From the NCBI RefSeq assembly GCF_000231445.1, contig NZ_AGFR01000012.1, forward strand, positions 1 to 64,000: 64,000 nt of DNA, read 5' to 3'. The translations under genes were made by a program, and so were the position numbers. The notes under the pieces are model-generated. The model was not told the origin of the DNA, ran no database searches, and worked only from the letters and a program-made list of their open reading frames with translations. The stretch's first letter is position 1, and each line of letters opens with the position of its first letter. This stretch comes from Commensalibacter intestini A911 (lineage in GTDB: Bacteria; Pseudomonadota; Alphaproteobacteria; Acetobacterales; Acetobacteraceae). Of this stretch, positions 30,741 through 40,614 are shown one piece after another.

Positions 30741-33533
30741 CTATTCCGCCGCCTCACTCACTTGACGGTAATACCCCAACAACTCATCCGCTTGTTCTTC
30801 TAAAGTCGCAATGTGCTCTTTATGAGGATTTTTATAGTGATCAAATAGAGAAGCATTATCCAGCAATTTTTCGATCACGTTTTGAAGTTCAACCTGATCT
30901 CCAGTTAAAGAAATATAGTTTCCATTCACTCCATCAACGACATCTTCGGATTGACCGCCAGGATGACTACAAATCACCCAAACATCCCTCAATAATGCCT
31001 CACGAACGGTCATACCATAGCTCTCTTTCCATTGTGATGGGAATAAAAGCACATCAATCCCATAAAAGAAATCATCTTTACCTTCGTCATCATAAGGAGG
31101 AATTGTTACAATTTTTCCTTTTGCTTTCCAACTTTGAACATTAATTGGCTCATATCCCATATGCACTTTGCTATCGATAATTTTCAGTTCCCAATCAGAT
31201 CGAGATAAAGATTTAAAAGTGTTTTGAATCAACAATGCCCCTTTAATTACTTCATCTCCAGCCACAAAACCAAATCTAATAGGAGTATTTTCTGGACGCA
31301 TTGGGCGTGTTTTTTTAGGGCGCATAATCCCATTACGATTGACTTTGATCTGTAAAGGATTAGCATCATTCATAATATATAATTGTCGATGCGTTTCACT
31401 TGGACTCAGCAACAACGAAGCACCTTGTAACCCTTGTTGCATCATAATCATCCGCTCAGTCAAATAGCGTTCTTGAGGCTCACAGCCTTGACAAATTTTT
31501 AAATCTATTTTGTTTTGAAAACAATATTTACCATTTGAGCGAACCATAAATTGCCGGTTACATAACCACCAAGAATCATGCAATGTAATTACATAAGGGA
31601 TTTGTTTACTTTGACAAGCAAATAACATCTGTAAACCCATATTTTGAATGGCATGAAAATGTACGACATCTGGTTTTACCGTGTCTAACACCATCTCAAA
31701 AGGTTCTATTACTTCGATATTATCAAATTTCTGAGCTGCGTGCACCTGAGGCGCCAAATCAACCGAATAAATAATAGATCCATGACGCTCATATTTACAC
31801 AATCCTCGTTGCGTATCTTTAACTGGTCTGGAAGTAAAAATAGTAACTTCTACATCTTCTTTTTGATGAAGACGTCTAGCCATTTCTTCTGCAACAAATG
31901 TCGCGCCACCAAAAGAATATGGATCATAATAAATATTAACCACAAGTATTTTTAACTTCTTTGAAACTATCACATCCTGCTCTGGCTGACCAAAAACAGG
32001 TTTTACTTGTCGTGTCGTAATAGATTCTGGCGCGTAATACGCTGTCACATTTTCATAAGCCTGCTGCCCAATAGAGGTTCGTAGCTCAGCATCTCTGGCT
32101 AATAATAATAATTTTTCTGTCCATGCTTCAGTTGTGTCTGCCAACAACCCATTCTGATAGTCTTGTATTGTCTCTCTAAAAGCTTGTCTTGGCGAACAAA
32201 CAGAAGCAATTTTTAAAATTGATGCTTCTAAATATTTAATATTGCTTTTCGCATCATTAAAAAGAATCGCTTCCAAAGGTGCAATCGCAATATCTGCTTC
32301 TGATAATATTTCTAAATATCGCTCATAAGATTGTGGAGGAATATAACGAATCTGATGAATAACAGCTTGAAACTCTAGTGATAAATCTAACTCACCAACA
32401 ATCCATAAACGCAACATCGGTTCTTGTTTTAGTGCCTGCAATATACCTTGAGATACGATTAAAAAATCTGCATTATGTGTATTAGTACCTGAACCATATA
32501 CAATAACAATTTCCCCTGTTTTTCGTTGTATAGGAAAATCATTATTCTTTTTAGAAAGATTCAAACGTTCAGCAATTCGTAACGTATCTCTATCTAATGC
32601 ATTTTCAATGACATGTACAACAGACAAACCTGCTTGTTGCATCACCTCTGCTAAGGCTGTTGTTGATGCAATAGCTCGATCACAAGAAAGCATTGTTTTT
32701 CTAAATAAATCTGCACCAAAAAAAAGCAGGTCTTTTTCTTCTACTGAAAGCTCCTCCATAAAGCCACATTCTGCATAACGCTCTTTATCAACAATTAGAT
32801 CATCCACTTCCCACCAAGGACTCAACCCTAATCTTTTTGCTTCTATAATTTGCTCAACTACATTGGGGAAGGCTGGAACTCTATAAAAAATTACATCTCT
32901 ACAAATTTGCAATAAAGATAAAGCCGTTTTTTGCTCTCGCCAATCAACAATTTTAACGACCCATCCTAGACGCTCTAAATGTTCTGCTTTTTGCTGTACA
33001 CGATATTTATAACATTGAGGTAGAGTTACCTCAGCAATAATCAATATTAATAAAGAATCACTATCTACAATATTTTTAGCAAATTGATAATCATAGATAA
33101 TATCAAGTTTATCTAGGAATATATCTTTCTGAGGCCCTTTGCTATTCTTCGTTTGTTTGTTCGCAAAAAGAATTCTTTGAGATATACGATCTATAACAGG
33201 AAAACGAAGCGTTAACTTATCATAAACACCCTGATATCCATCTACTTTATAAATTTCGATAAAACGCTTTTTAACAATTTTTAACGGATATTTTTGAAAG
33301 AGTTTTCCTTTTACAATATATCCCAAAATTCGAACAGGAAGCGTAAGTCTCCATGAAAGAGATGATCTAATCCGTTCAATTAAAGCCTTTTGCTCATCAA
33401 CTTCCTCTTTAAAAGATGAAGCCTGCAAAGCCAACAATTTTAGACTATGACGATATGTATCTAATAATCTACGCTGTGTTTCTATACTATTTTGATCAAG
33501 TTTATGATTCGTATGATGATCTTTATTACTCAT
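30741..33533 (-). CDS. Large multidomain glycosyltransferase (two GT4-like modules)
   Basis: 930 residues, cytoplasmic. Residues 1-100 contain a coiled coil followed by the SLSWRLTLPVRILG motif often seen before large polysaccharide GTs. Residues about 155-500 form a first GT-B unit: YGSGTNTHNADF, AIAPLEAILFNDAKSNIKYLE. Residues about 530-915 form a second GT4: YDPYSFGGATFVAEEMARRL, VVHFHAIQNMG, HDSWWLCNRQFM, and the donor-binding FPSQWKESYGMTVREAL. Probably builds an O-antigen, capsule or protein-linked glycan. It lies about 95 bp from the repeat protein gene at 33627, separated by a hairpin terminator. Confidence 0.85.
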   Translation of the reverse strand: MSNKDHHTNHKLDQNSIETQRRLLDTYRHSLKLLALQASSFKEEVDEQKALIERIRSSLSWRLTLPVRILGYIVKGKLFQKYPLKIVKKRFIEIYKVDGYQGVYDKLTLRFPVIDRISQRILFANKQTKNSKGPQKDIFLDKLDIIYDYQFAKNIVDSDSLLILIIAEVTLPQCYKYRVQQKAEHLERLGWVVKIVDWREQKTALSLLQICRDVIFYRVPAFPNVVEQIIEAKRLGLSPWWEVDDLIVDKERYAECGFMEELSVEEKDLLFFGADLFRKTMLSCDRAIASTTALAEVMQQAGLSVVHVIENALDRDTLRIAERLNLSKKNNDFPIQRKTGEIVIVYGSGTNTHNADFLIVSQGILQALKQEPMLRLWIVGELDLSLEFQAVIHQIRYIPPQSYERYLEILSEADIAIAPLEAILFNDAKSNIKYLEASILKIASVCSPRQAFRETIQDYQNGLLADTTEAWTEKLLLLARDAELRTSIGQQAYENVTAYYAPESITTRQVKPVFGQPEQDVIVSKKLKILVVNIYYDPYSFGGATFVAEEMARRLHQKEDVEVTIFTSRPVKDTQRGLCKYERHGSIIYSVDLAPQVHAAQKFDNIEVIEPFEMVLDTVKPDVVHFHAIQNMGLQMLFACQSKQIPYVITLHDSWWLCNRQFMVRSNGKYCFQNKIDLKICQGCEPQERYLTERMIMMQQGLQGASLLLSPSETHRQLYIMNDANPLQIKVNRNGIMRPKKTRPMRPENTPIRFGFVAGDEVIKGALLIQNTFKSLSRSDWELKIIDSKVHMGYEPINVQSWKAKGKIVTIPPYDDEGKDDFFYGIDVLLFPSQWKESYGMTVREALLRDVWVICSHPGGQSEDVVDGVNGNYISLTGDQVELQNVIEKLLDNASLFDHYKNPHKEHIATLEEQADELLGYYRQVSEAAE

Positions 33534-33579
33534 GTATCTGACTACTTAAACGATATGAACTGATTGTATAAAAACAAAA

Positions 33580-33609
33580 AAAGCCAGCTACAAATGTAAC
33601 TGGCTTTTA
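33580..33609 (-). terminator. Terminator of the first repeat-protein gene
   Basis: Inverted repeat 33580-33588 with 33601-33609 (AAAAGCCAG/CTGGCTTTT), with further pairing inside. On the minus strand a T-run follows (A-rich 33571-33583 on plus). Confidence 0.85.
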
Positions 33610-33626
33610 AAGAAACTACAAAAATC

Positions 33627-35183
33627 TTATGATTTAGCTGCAGAAGCGTTCGCTACTTCAAACTGATTAACTGTAAGATCTGAAACAGAAACACCTTCAA
33701 TAGTAATGGTATGACCATCAAGATTTAGAACAGCATTACCGCTAGCATCATTCTTAGAGTTATCTAACAATGATTGTAAGCTACTGCTATCTAAGCCATA
33801 GTTAAATAAACCAATTTTGTTATCGCTACCTTCTTTAGAGAAGTCAGTAATAACAGTATTACCATTATCAGCAGTGTTTTTATTAAACATGAACAAGTTA
33901 TCACCAGCACCACCAGTGAATGTTGAATCACCTGTTCCTGCTACTAGTGTATCGTTGCCACTACCACCTGTTGCAACAAAATCTGAAGTTCCGCCAACAA
34001 CTGTGTTTGCATAAACCTGAAGCGCTTGTGTAGAACCAGAAGCGTTCAATGTTTCATTGCCAACGTCAGCAACGAAATAACCGCTACCACTGTCAGTAAT
34101 ATTTAAGGTATAATCTAATCCAGCAGCACCAAACGCATTAACAGATCCTGTTACGTTGTTTTCTGTTGTACCAACACCGTTTAAGAAACTCAAATCACCA
34201 GATGCAGTAATCGTATTTGAATCACCATGAACAACTTTTAGGTCACCAGATGCAGTAATAGTACTGTTATTACCATCGTTTAGTGTACTTTGATCAGAGT
34301 TACCTACGCCATTAAACGTATATGTACCAGAAGTACCACCGTTAATTGTACTACCACCACCCACAGTCACAGTATTATAGAAACTCAAATCTGATACTGA
34401 AGCACCAGCATTAAGGTTAACTGTTGCATTATAGTCAGCCGAATATCCACCATTTAAAGTAACACTATTTTTAGCTGTGCTATCTGATGATGCAACAATA
34501 GTATCATTACCATTAGAATTAACTTGGTTAATATTACCATCTGTAAGCGTAATAATGTTATTACCTTCACCAGCGGTAATAGTATTGTTACCAGTCCCTG
34601 ATTTAATTGTATTATTACCATCACCAGCATCAATAGTGTTGTTACCAGATCCTGCTACGATGACATTATTACCATCACCAACGACGATATTCCAGTTACC
34701 ACCATTAAGTGTATTACCGGTAAAAACAATGTTATTTTGTGCATTGCCGCCAACAAATTGACCGCTTTCTAAGCTCGCATTATAAACGAAGCCACCTGTA
34801 TTACCAGCTAACACTTTAACATTTTGACTTGCATTCATTGCAGAATCAATTGTTACAGCTTGATCCAAAAGAGTTGCATTACTGATTTGAGTTGCTGTCA
34901 TCCCTACATTTGGACTAACATCTGCATTAAATCCACCAACGACGATATAATCATATCCGTTACCAGCACTATATCCACCACCTTGAGTAATCATACCGTA
35001 CCCAATTTGATCATCAACACTAGTTGGTGAATCAGTAACATTCATATAGTTTAGTTTGTTACTTGCATAATAATCTTGCAATTCACTTCCGAATTGCTTC
35101 GCTAAGCTAATTGCTTGTGTACCATCTAATGTCACAGCAATAGCACTATCGGTACCCCCGACAACTGTTATTCTTTCACCCAT
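33627..35183 (-). CDS. Repeat-rich beta-roll protein, probable type I secretion substrate (paralogue 1)
   Basis: 518 residues, no signal peptide, very few Cys, rich in Asn, Gly, Ser, Thr. Residues about 160-230 are nine-residue repeats of the type GDGNNTI (IDAGDGNNTIKSGTGNNTI), and near 410-430 there are RTX-like GGSGNDTLVAGTG and GGAGDNLFMF calcium-binding turns. The last 90 residues (VITDFSKEG...NKIGLFNYGLD...GVSVSDLTVNQFEV) resemble a C-terminal type I secretion region. The C-terminal 150 residues are strikingly similar to the gene at 35396. No T1SS genes are in the window. Function may be adhesion or matrix formation; inferred. A hydrolase or toxin domain is not seen. Confidence 0.78.
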   Translation of the reverse strand: MGERITVVGGTDSAIAVTLDGTQAISLAKQFGSELQDYYASNKLNYMNVTDSPTSVDDQIGYGMITQGGGYSAGNGYDYIVVGGFNADVSPNVGMTATQISNATLLDQAVTIDSAMNASQNVKVLAGNTGGFVYNASLESGQFVGGNAQNNIVFTGNTLNGGNWNIVVGDGNNVIVAGSGNNTIDAGDGNNTIKSGTGNNTITAGEGNNIITLTDGNINQVNSNGNDTIVASSDSTAKNSVTLNGGYSADYNATVNLNAGASVSDLSFYNTVTVGGGSTINGGTSGTYTFNGVGNSDQSTLNDGNNSTITASGDLKVVHGDSNTITASGDLSFLNGVGTTENNVTGSVNAFGAAGLDYTLNITDSGSGYFVADVGNETLNASGSTQALQVYANTVVGGTSDFVATGGSGNDTLVAGTGDSTFTGGAGDNLFMFNKNTADNGNTVITDFSKEGSDNKIGLFNYGLDSSSLQSLLDNSKNDASGNAVLNLDGHTITIEGVSVSDLTVNQFEVANASAAKS

Positions 35184-35338
35184 TCTACTTCACTCTTAAT
35201 CTTTATTTTTAGTTATTAAAACAATATTTATTATTACAACTTTTAAACATAATATATGTTCGATTTATTTAAATACAATAACTTTGTAAAAAAATCAATG
35301 ACTTTAACAAACAAACAAATAATTAACATTCAGCAAGC

Positions 35339-35372
35339 AATATACTTAGCGATTTGAATTGCTAAGTATATT
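35339..35372 (-). terminator. Inverted repeat after the second repeat-protein gene, possible terminator
   Basis: Perfect 12-bp stem (35339-35350 with 35361-35372), 10-base loop, 24 bp past the stop of the minus-strand gene. It lacks a long T-run on the minus strand, so termination may be weak and permit readthrough into the second gene. Confidence 0.55.
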
Positions 35373-35395
35373 TACGTAATAATTAAACAAGAATA

Positions 35396-36820
35396 CTAAG
35401 CTGTTTTAGCTGTTGCATTCAAAACTTCAAAACGGCTCGCATTTAAATCAGAAACAGAAACACCTTGAAGAGTTACTGTCTGACTATCATCAAGACTTAG
35501 AACAGCATTACCACTAGCATCATTCTTAGAATTTTGTAGTAATGTTGCTAAACTGCTTTCATCTAAGCCATAATTAAATAAGCCAATTTTATTATTACCA
35601 CTGGTGCCAAAGTCTGTAATGACTGTATTTCCATTACCTGTAGCACCTTTAGTGAACATAAATAAATTGTCACCAGCACCACCAGTAAATGTGGTATTTC
35701 CAATACCTGCAGCTAGAGTATCATTACCAGAACCACCAGTTGCTACAAAATTAGCTGTTGCACCAGAAACTGTGTTTGCGTAGATTTGTATACCTATAGT
35801 TGAACCTGAAGCATTTAAAGTTTCATTCCCTTTATCAGCAACAAATAAACCTGTGTTACTACCACTAGCATTCATAGTATAGTTAGAATCAGATGCACCA
35901 AATGCAGTTAACTGATCCGTTGCTGTCAATGTGGTTGTACCTGTACCATTCAAGAAATTAATTTTACCATTAATATCATAAGAAGTATCTGCACCGTGGA
36001 TTACTTTTAACTCAGTACCACTAGTTGTTGCACTTACAGTTTCTCCACTTCCACCTTGGTAAATGTTTTGTGTTCCACCATTCGCAAACGTAACAGTCCC
36101 ACTACTTCCACCTGTAACAGTTGAATTTTTACCTACAGAAATAGCATTGGTTGTGCCTGTATCAAGAATTAATGTATTATCATCCATAGTTACTTGTGAT
36201 TTTGCACCCGTCAAAGTCACAGTATTATATCCGCCTGCACCACCAGTAATCGTATCTTGACCTTGAGAATAAATAGTATTATTTCCAGAGCCTAATGCAA
36301 TAGAGGTCTTACCAGTACCTGTATTAATCTTATTATTTGCATTAGTGGTTGTAACTGTAGATTCACCATCACCTGTATAAATTGTCCAAGCACCTGTTTT
36401 ACCAGAACCATCAAAAGTCAAATTACCAACAGTGTTGATTAAAGTACCAGCTTCATTGCCAGCATTATATGTTGTTCCAGATGTTCTGCCTGCCAAAATA
36501 CTTACAGTACCAAGAAGAAAATCAGGACTATTTAATGTTACAGCACCGCTATTTGTGCCATCATCATCAGCTACTACAATATAACGATAAGTATTTGGCA
36601 CTGCATAAGTACCAGACTCTTGCACAATAGCTGCTTCTTTTGCATTTGTTGTATTATCAGGGTTACCAGATGAAGGATAAATATCATATGCAACAATTGA
36701 CCCATCAGCAATACCACTATTGATTTCTGATTGAAGTGCTGCTGCAGGAGCTCTTGCACGACCTGTCGCTGCACCTACACTGACTGTATCTCCATTAGCG
36801 CCTGTAATTGTAATCGCCAT
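35396..36820 (-). CDS. Repeat-rich beta-roll protein, probable type I secretion substrate (paralogue 2)
   Basis: 474 residues, no signal peptide, Thr/Gly/Asn-rich. It shares with the gene at 33627 the blocks VADKGNETLNASGST, FVATGGSGNDTLAAG, FTGGAGDNLFMF, NGNTVITDF, NKIGLFNYGLDESSL, NSKNDASGNAVLSL and a C-terminal GVSVSDL. The N-terminal half is different, so the pair arose by duplication and then diverged in the exposed part, or exchanged N-termini. AGGA sits about 10 bases before the ATG. First of the two genes in transcription order. Confidence 0.78.
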   Translation of the reverse strand: MAITITGANGDTVSVGAATGRARAPAAALQSEINSGIADGSIVAYDIYPSSGNPDNTTNAKEAAIVQESGTYAVPNTYRYIVVADDDGTNSGAVTLNSPDFLLGTVSILAGRTSGTTYNAGNEAGTLINTVGNLTFDGSGKTGAWTIYTGDGESTVTTTNANNKINTGTGKTSIALGSGNNTIYSQGQDTITGGAGGYNTVTLTGAKSQVTMDDNTLILDTGTTNAISVGKNSTVTGGSSGTVTFANGGTQNIYQGGSGETVSATTSGTELKVIHGADTSYDINGKINFLNGTGTTTLTATDQLTAFGASDSNYTMNASGSNTGLFVADKGNETLNASGSTIGIQIYANTVSGATANFVATGGSGNDTLAAGIGNTTFTGGAGDNLFMFTKGATGNGNTVITDFGTSGNNKIGLFNYGLDESSLATLLQNSKNDASGNAVLSLDDSQTVTLQGVSVSDLNASRFEVLNATAKTA

Positions 36821-37327
36821 TTATTCTATTCCTCACGATGAAAATTAAATAGTTTCAGATTTTTTCTTATAAGAATTTCACATAAAAATGTGGCTTAAAA
36901 TAGTATATTTTGCCTATTTTTCTCCATTATTTTAATAATGAAATCCTTACAAACAGCATCAATATATCTTATATTAACGTCATAGACAACTTACTGATCA
37001 AACATCTTCTTACTAATTTAAAATGTTTGTTACATCTTTTGTTAATATTATGGCTACTATAACACACTAGACCTGAGGTCACTTCACCATAAATCCGAAG
37101 TAATAACTCTTTTATTATCTATTCTTATAAATTATACATATATATAATCATAAGCAATATGAAAAAAAACATTAGAAAAAGCAATAATATTTTTAAACAA
37201 AAGATTGATTAAGATCATAACGAAAATTATTTAATAATTTTATGCATTAAATCCATACTATTACTTGCTATTCAAAGAAAATAAGGTATCTGTCAATTAA
37301 CGTAAAACTACAGGGACTATTGTAATT
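36821..37327. other. Divergent promoter region, about 500 bp, no gene seen
   Basis: Separates the repeat-protein genes (minus) from the large glycosyltransferase (plus). It contains an 11-bp imperfect palindrome GACCTGAGGTC at 37070-37080 that could be an operator. No small ORF or RNA gene is recognised. Confidence 0.4.
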
Positions 37328-40300
37328 ATGGCACAAAAACTTTCATCTTCTAACCTCATTTCTTTACAAGATATACTCAGTTATTATGATGAATGGTTCT
37401 TATCATCTGCCTTTTTATCACAACAAAAACCGCACCCTCATCAAACTTTTTTAACGTGGCTTCTAAAAATTGCCACACCAAACAAAATAGCTATTTTCGA
37501 TACTATAGAACAAAATACACAAAATATTTTTTGTATTTTAACACATATTCTCAACCTCACAGGCCAATGCTACGGAAATACAAACTGTAACAACCTCCTT
37601 CCTGAAACACTTATTCCTTTAACAACAGAAACGCCTCTTTCTTCTTTCTCTTTGATTTATATGGATATTAGTAATCAAACAATCAAGAGTGATCCCATTT
37701 TATCTGTATTAGAAAAGAGCCTTCCCAAAGATACAATTTTTATTTTCAATGCATTATATCATCAAAATTCTATCGCTAAAGAAAATCGCAATCTTATTCA
37801 GAAATGGAAAAAACAATATCCTTTCTTTGAATTCACACATCATCATGGATTACTACTTTTATATACAGGGGATGCAACGCCAAGCGTATTAAATGAACTC
37901 TTTACGTTAAAAAACACGCCAAAATTAGAACATTCTTTTAAAACACACTGCGCATTACAAGATGAATATTGGCTTTTAAAAACAAATGCCATTCAACACA
38001 AAAACATCAATAACAAAAAACAAATCATCGAAGCAAAAACTGAAACTTACCTATTAGAACAAGATATATATTACCGTGAAAAAGCAAATCAACACGCGAT
38101 AAGTGCGATCAAAGAAAGCACCTCTTTAGAAAGAGAAAAATTACATAAAGAAATAGAATCACTACACAATGCTCTTACCCACACCTCGAAAGAGTTAAAT
38201 ACATCTATTTCTATTTCCAACACATATGCGGATCAACTAAGAGCGTCTCACAATGCTCTTCATGAATTTTCATTATGGAGACATAATACAGAAGAGAAAA
38301 TTAACAGTATTCATTATTTATTAAAAAAATATCGTTTCTTTACATTCTTTTTGCCTAAAAAACTCAAAAATCTTCTTACATTCCTTCCCGTTCCTGCACC
38401 TCATATCCCTGCCGAATACTATCCTGATATTACTCCTGTTGTCCCTAGGGAGTTAAACCTAACACCTTCAACACAAGACACATCACGCCATATTATTTTT
38501 GTTGCTGGAGAACCTAATACTCCTGGTGTAATTTATCGTTGTTACCGTAATGCTGAAGCCTGTAATATGGCTGGACACAAAGCCAAAGTCATTAATGCGG
38601 CAAATGTTTCCCCTCAAGATATTGAATGGGCAGATATCCTAATTTTCTGGCGTGTAGAATTTAGTGGACATATCCTGGGGATTGTCGATGTAGCAAAAGA
38701 ATACAACACACTAACTGCCTTTGATGCAGATGATATTGTCTTTAAACCGCATTTTGCTTATATAGAGATTATTGATGGGATTCGTACTATTGGCACGACA
38801 GAGGCTGAAACCTCTCGCACTTTTGGAAATATGAAACAAACCTTGATGCGTACTGACTTTGCAGTCGCTACAACTCAAGAAATGCGTGAGCATATGGCTC
38901 AAGAGCTTATTCCAAAACACGCTGGCCCGTTAGTATTTACCTTACCTAATATCTTTGATGATGACTGTGTTCGTGTCTCTCGCTTCTTTAGTCGTATTCA
39001 TAAAGCCAACAAGAACGATAACTATATTAGAATCGGATATGCTTCAGGAACACGCACACATCAACGAGATTTCGCATTAGTCATTCCTGCCTTATTATCT
39101 ATTTTCAAAAAGCGCCCTGATGTGAGATTAGTTCTATTCAGAGAACCAGAAAATCATCGTCCTATTTTACATATGAATGAGTTCCCTAAACTGAAAGATT
39201 TCCAAGATCGTATAGAATGGCGAGATACCGTCCCGTTAAAACAACTCCCACAAGAGTTAGCCAGATTTGATATTTCAATTGCACCATTGGAGGCTGATAA
39301 TGTGTTTTGTAATGCAAAAAGTGAGCTCAAATTCTTCGAAGCAGCATTAGCAAATGTTTGCTCTGTTGTTTCTCCAACAGGGCCATTAACGCGTTGTATT
39401 CAACATGGAGTCACCGGATTTCTTGCTCATAATACAGAAGAATGGGAACAATATTTACTACAACTTATTGATGACTCTTCTTTACGACAAAAAATGGCTC
39501 AAGATGCTTATCATGATGTCTTGTGGAATTTCAGCACTCAACGCCAATCCTATCTATGCGATACAATGCTATTAAGCCTCACGAGTGAAAAAGGGGCGGC
39601 TCAAGCAATGGAAACAATGATTGCACGCAAAGACTATAAAAATCTTGGCATGCCTATCGTTCCAGAAAGTGAACTTTTATTTGATCATGATTCTTTACAA
39701 GAATCTGAAGTTACCGTGGTCATTACCTCATATAATTACAGCAAGTTTATTATCGAAGCGATGGAATCTGTTAAAGCACAAACGTTGAAACATATTGATA
39801 TGATTATTGTGGATGATGGCTCTTCTGACGATTCTATAGAACTCATTATAGCATGGGCAAAAGATCACAAGAATCGCTTTAATCGCCTTCAACTTCACCG
39901 CTCTTTAAAAAATGCAGGATTGGGAGGTGCACGTAATATTGGTATCGCTGCAAGTGAAACCCTTTATTCTATGCAACTAGACGCTGATAATCGTTTACTT
40001 CCTGATAGTTGTGAAAAATTATTAGCAAGAATGAAAGATACTGCTATTGGGTATGCTTACCCTCATTTACGTCACTTTGGTGCTGGGGAAGCCACAGGTG
40101 GGCATGTGCCTTTCCACCCATTACGCTTAACCGTTGGAAATTACATCGATGCTATGGTGATGTTGGCAAAATGGGCATGGGCAGCAGCAGGAGGTTATTA
40201 TGTGCAACGTGATGCGATGGGCTGGGAAGATTATGATATTTGGTGCCGTCTAGCAGAACTCGGCATTCAAGGTACACAGGTAAAAGAAGCTATTGCAGAA

Positions 40301-40450
40301 TATCGTGCACATTTTTCCTCTATGACCAGCACCGTGACAGAACAAACCTACCACAAACCAAAAGTAACGTCTTACCTTGCTAATCGACATCCTTGGATCA
40401 AACTGGTTCTGCCTGAGGATTCTCCTTGGATTAATAAGAAAAAAGACTAA
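37328..40450 (+). CDS. Large multidomain glycosyltransferase (GT4-like plus GT2)
   Basis: 1040 residues. Residues 1-200 resemble no clear family; about 230-320 are predicted coiled coil. Residues about 385-740 form a GT-B unit with FVAGEPNTPGVIYRCYRN, FDADDIVFKP, YASGTRTHQRDF and IAPLEADNVFCNAKSELKF; this unit is clearly related to the one in the 930-residue protein at 30741. Residues about 790-1030 are a GT-A/GT2 unit: VVITSYNYSKFIIEAMESV, IIVDDGSSDDS, QLDADNRLLP, and WEDYDIWCRL as acceptor region. Likely synthesises a surface glycan or glycosylates the neighbouring repeat proteins; inferred from position only. Confidence 0.85.
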   Translation: MAQKLSSSNLISLQDILSYYDEWFLSSAFLSQQKPHPHQTFLTWLLKIATPNKIAIFDTIEQNTQNIFCILTHILNLTGQCYGNTNCNNLLPETLIPLTTETPLSSFSLIYMDISNQTIKSDPILSVLEKSLPKDTIFIFNALYHQNSIAKENRNLIQKWKKQYPFFEFTHHHGLLLLYTGDATPSVLNELFTLKNTPKLEHSFKTHCALQDEYWLLKTNAIQHKNINNKKQIIEAKTETYLLEQDIYYREKANQHAISAIKESTSLEREKLHKEIESLHNALTHTSKELNTSISISNTYADQLRASHNALHEFSLWRHNTEEKINSIHYLLKKYRFFTFFLPKKLKNLLTFLPVPAPHIPAEYYPDITPVVPRELNLTPSTQDTSRHIIFVAGEPNTPGVIYRCYRNAEACNMAGHKAKVINAANVSPQDIEWADILIFWRVEFSGHILGIVDVAKEYNTLTAFDADDIVFKPHFAYIEIIDGIRTIGTTEAETSRTFGNMKQTLMRTDFAVATTQEMREHMAQELIPKHAGPLVFTLPNIFDDDCVRVSRFFSRIHKANKNDNYIRIGYASGTRTHQRDFALVIPALLSIFKKRPDVRLVLFREPENHRPILHMNEFPKLKDFQDRIEWRDTVPLKQLPQELARFDISIAPLEADNVFCNAKSELKFFEAALANVCSVVSPTGPLTRCIQHGVTGFLAHNTEEWEQYLLQLIDDSSLRQKMAQDAYHDVLWNFSTQRQSYLCDTMLLSLTSEKGAAQAMETMIARKDYKNLGMPIVPESELLFDHDSLQESEVTVVITSYNYSKFIIEAMESVKAQTLKHIDMIIVDDGSSDDSIELIIAWAKDHKNRFNRLQLHRSLKNAGLGGARNIGIAASETLYSMQLDADNRLLPDSCEKLLARMKDTAIGYAYPHLRHFGAGEATGGHVPFHPLRLTVGNYIDAMVMLAKWAWAAAGGYYVQRDAMGWEDYDIWCRLAELGIQGTQVKEAIAEYRAHFSSMTSTVTEQTYHKPKVTSYLANRHPWIKLVLPEDSPWINKKKD

Positions 40451-40459
40451 TTATATAAG

Positions 40460-40486
40460 GCTAATATCATTTCAGTATTAGCTTTT
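40460..40486 (+). terminator. Terminator after the GT4/GT2 gene
   Basis: Stem GCTAATA/TATTAGC (40460-40466 with 40476-40482) followed by TTTT. Confidence 0.7.
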
Positions 40487-40614
40487 ATTAATTCAAAATT
40501 ATAAATTCTAATACTGAACATTATAACTATAATAAAATATTTCATCTCCTAAACTTAAAACATTTTTATGTTACACTATAGTTACTAAATATATAATTAT
40601 AAGGTTAAATAATA

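Noticed and set aside
33627-36820. CRISPR-like repeats in the repeat-protein genes
   Set aside because: The short DNA repeats have no constant spacer length and encode Gly/Asn-rich beta-roll turns in one frame.
37070-37080. Defined operator GACCTGAGGTC
   Set aside because: The 11-bp palindrome is too short and has no known matching regulator; kept only as a note in the intergenic entry.
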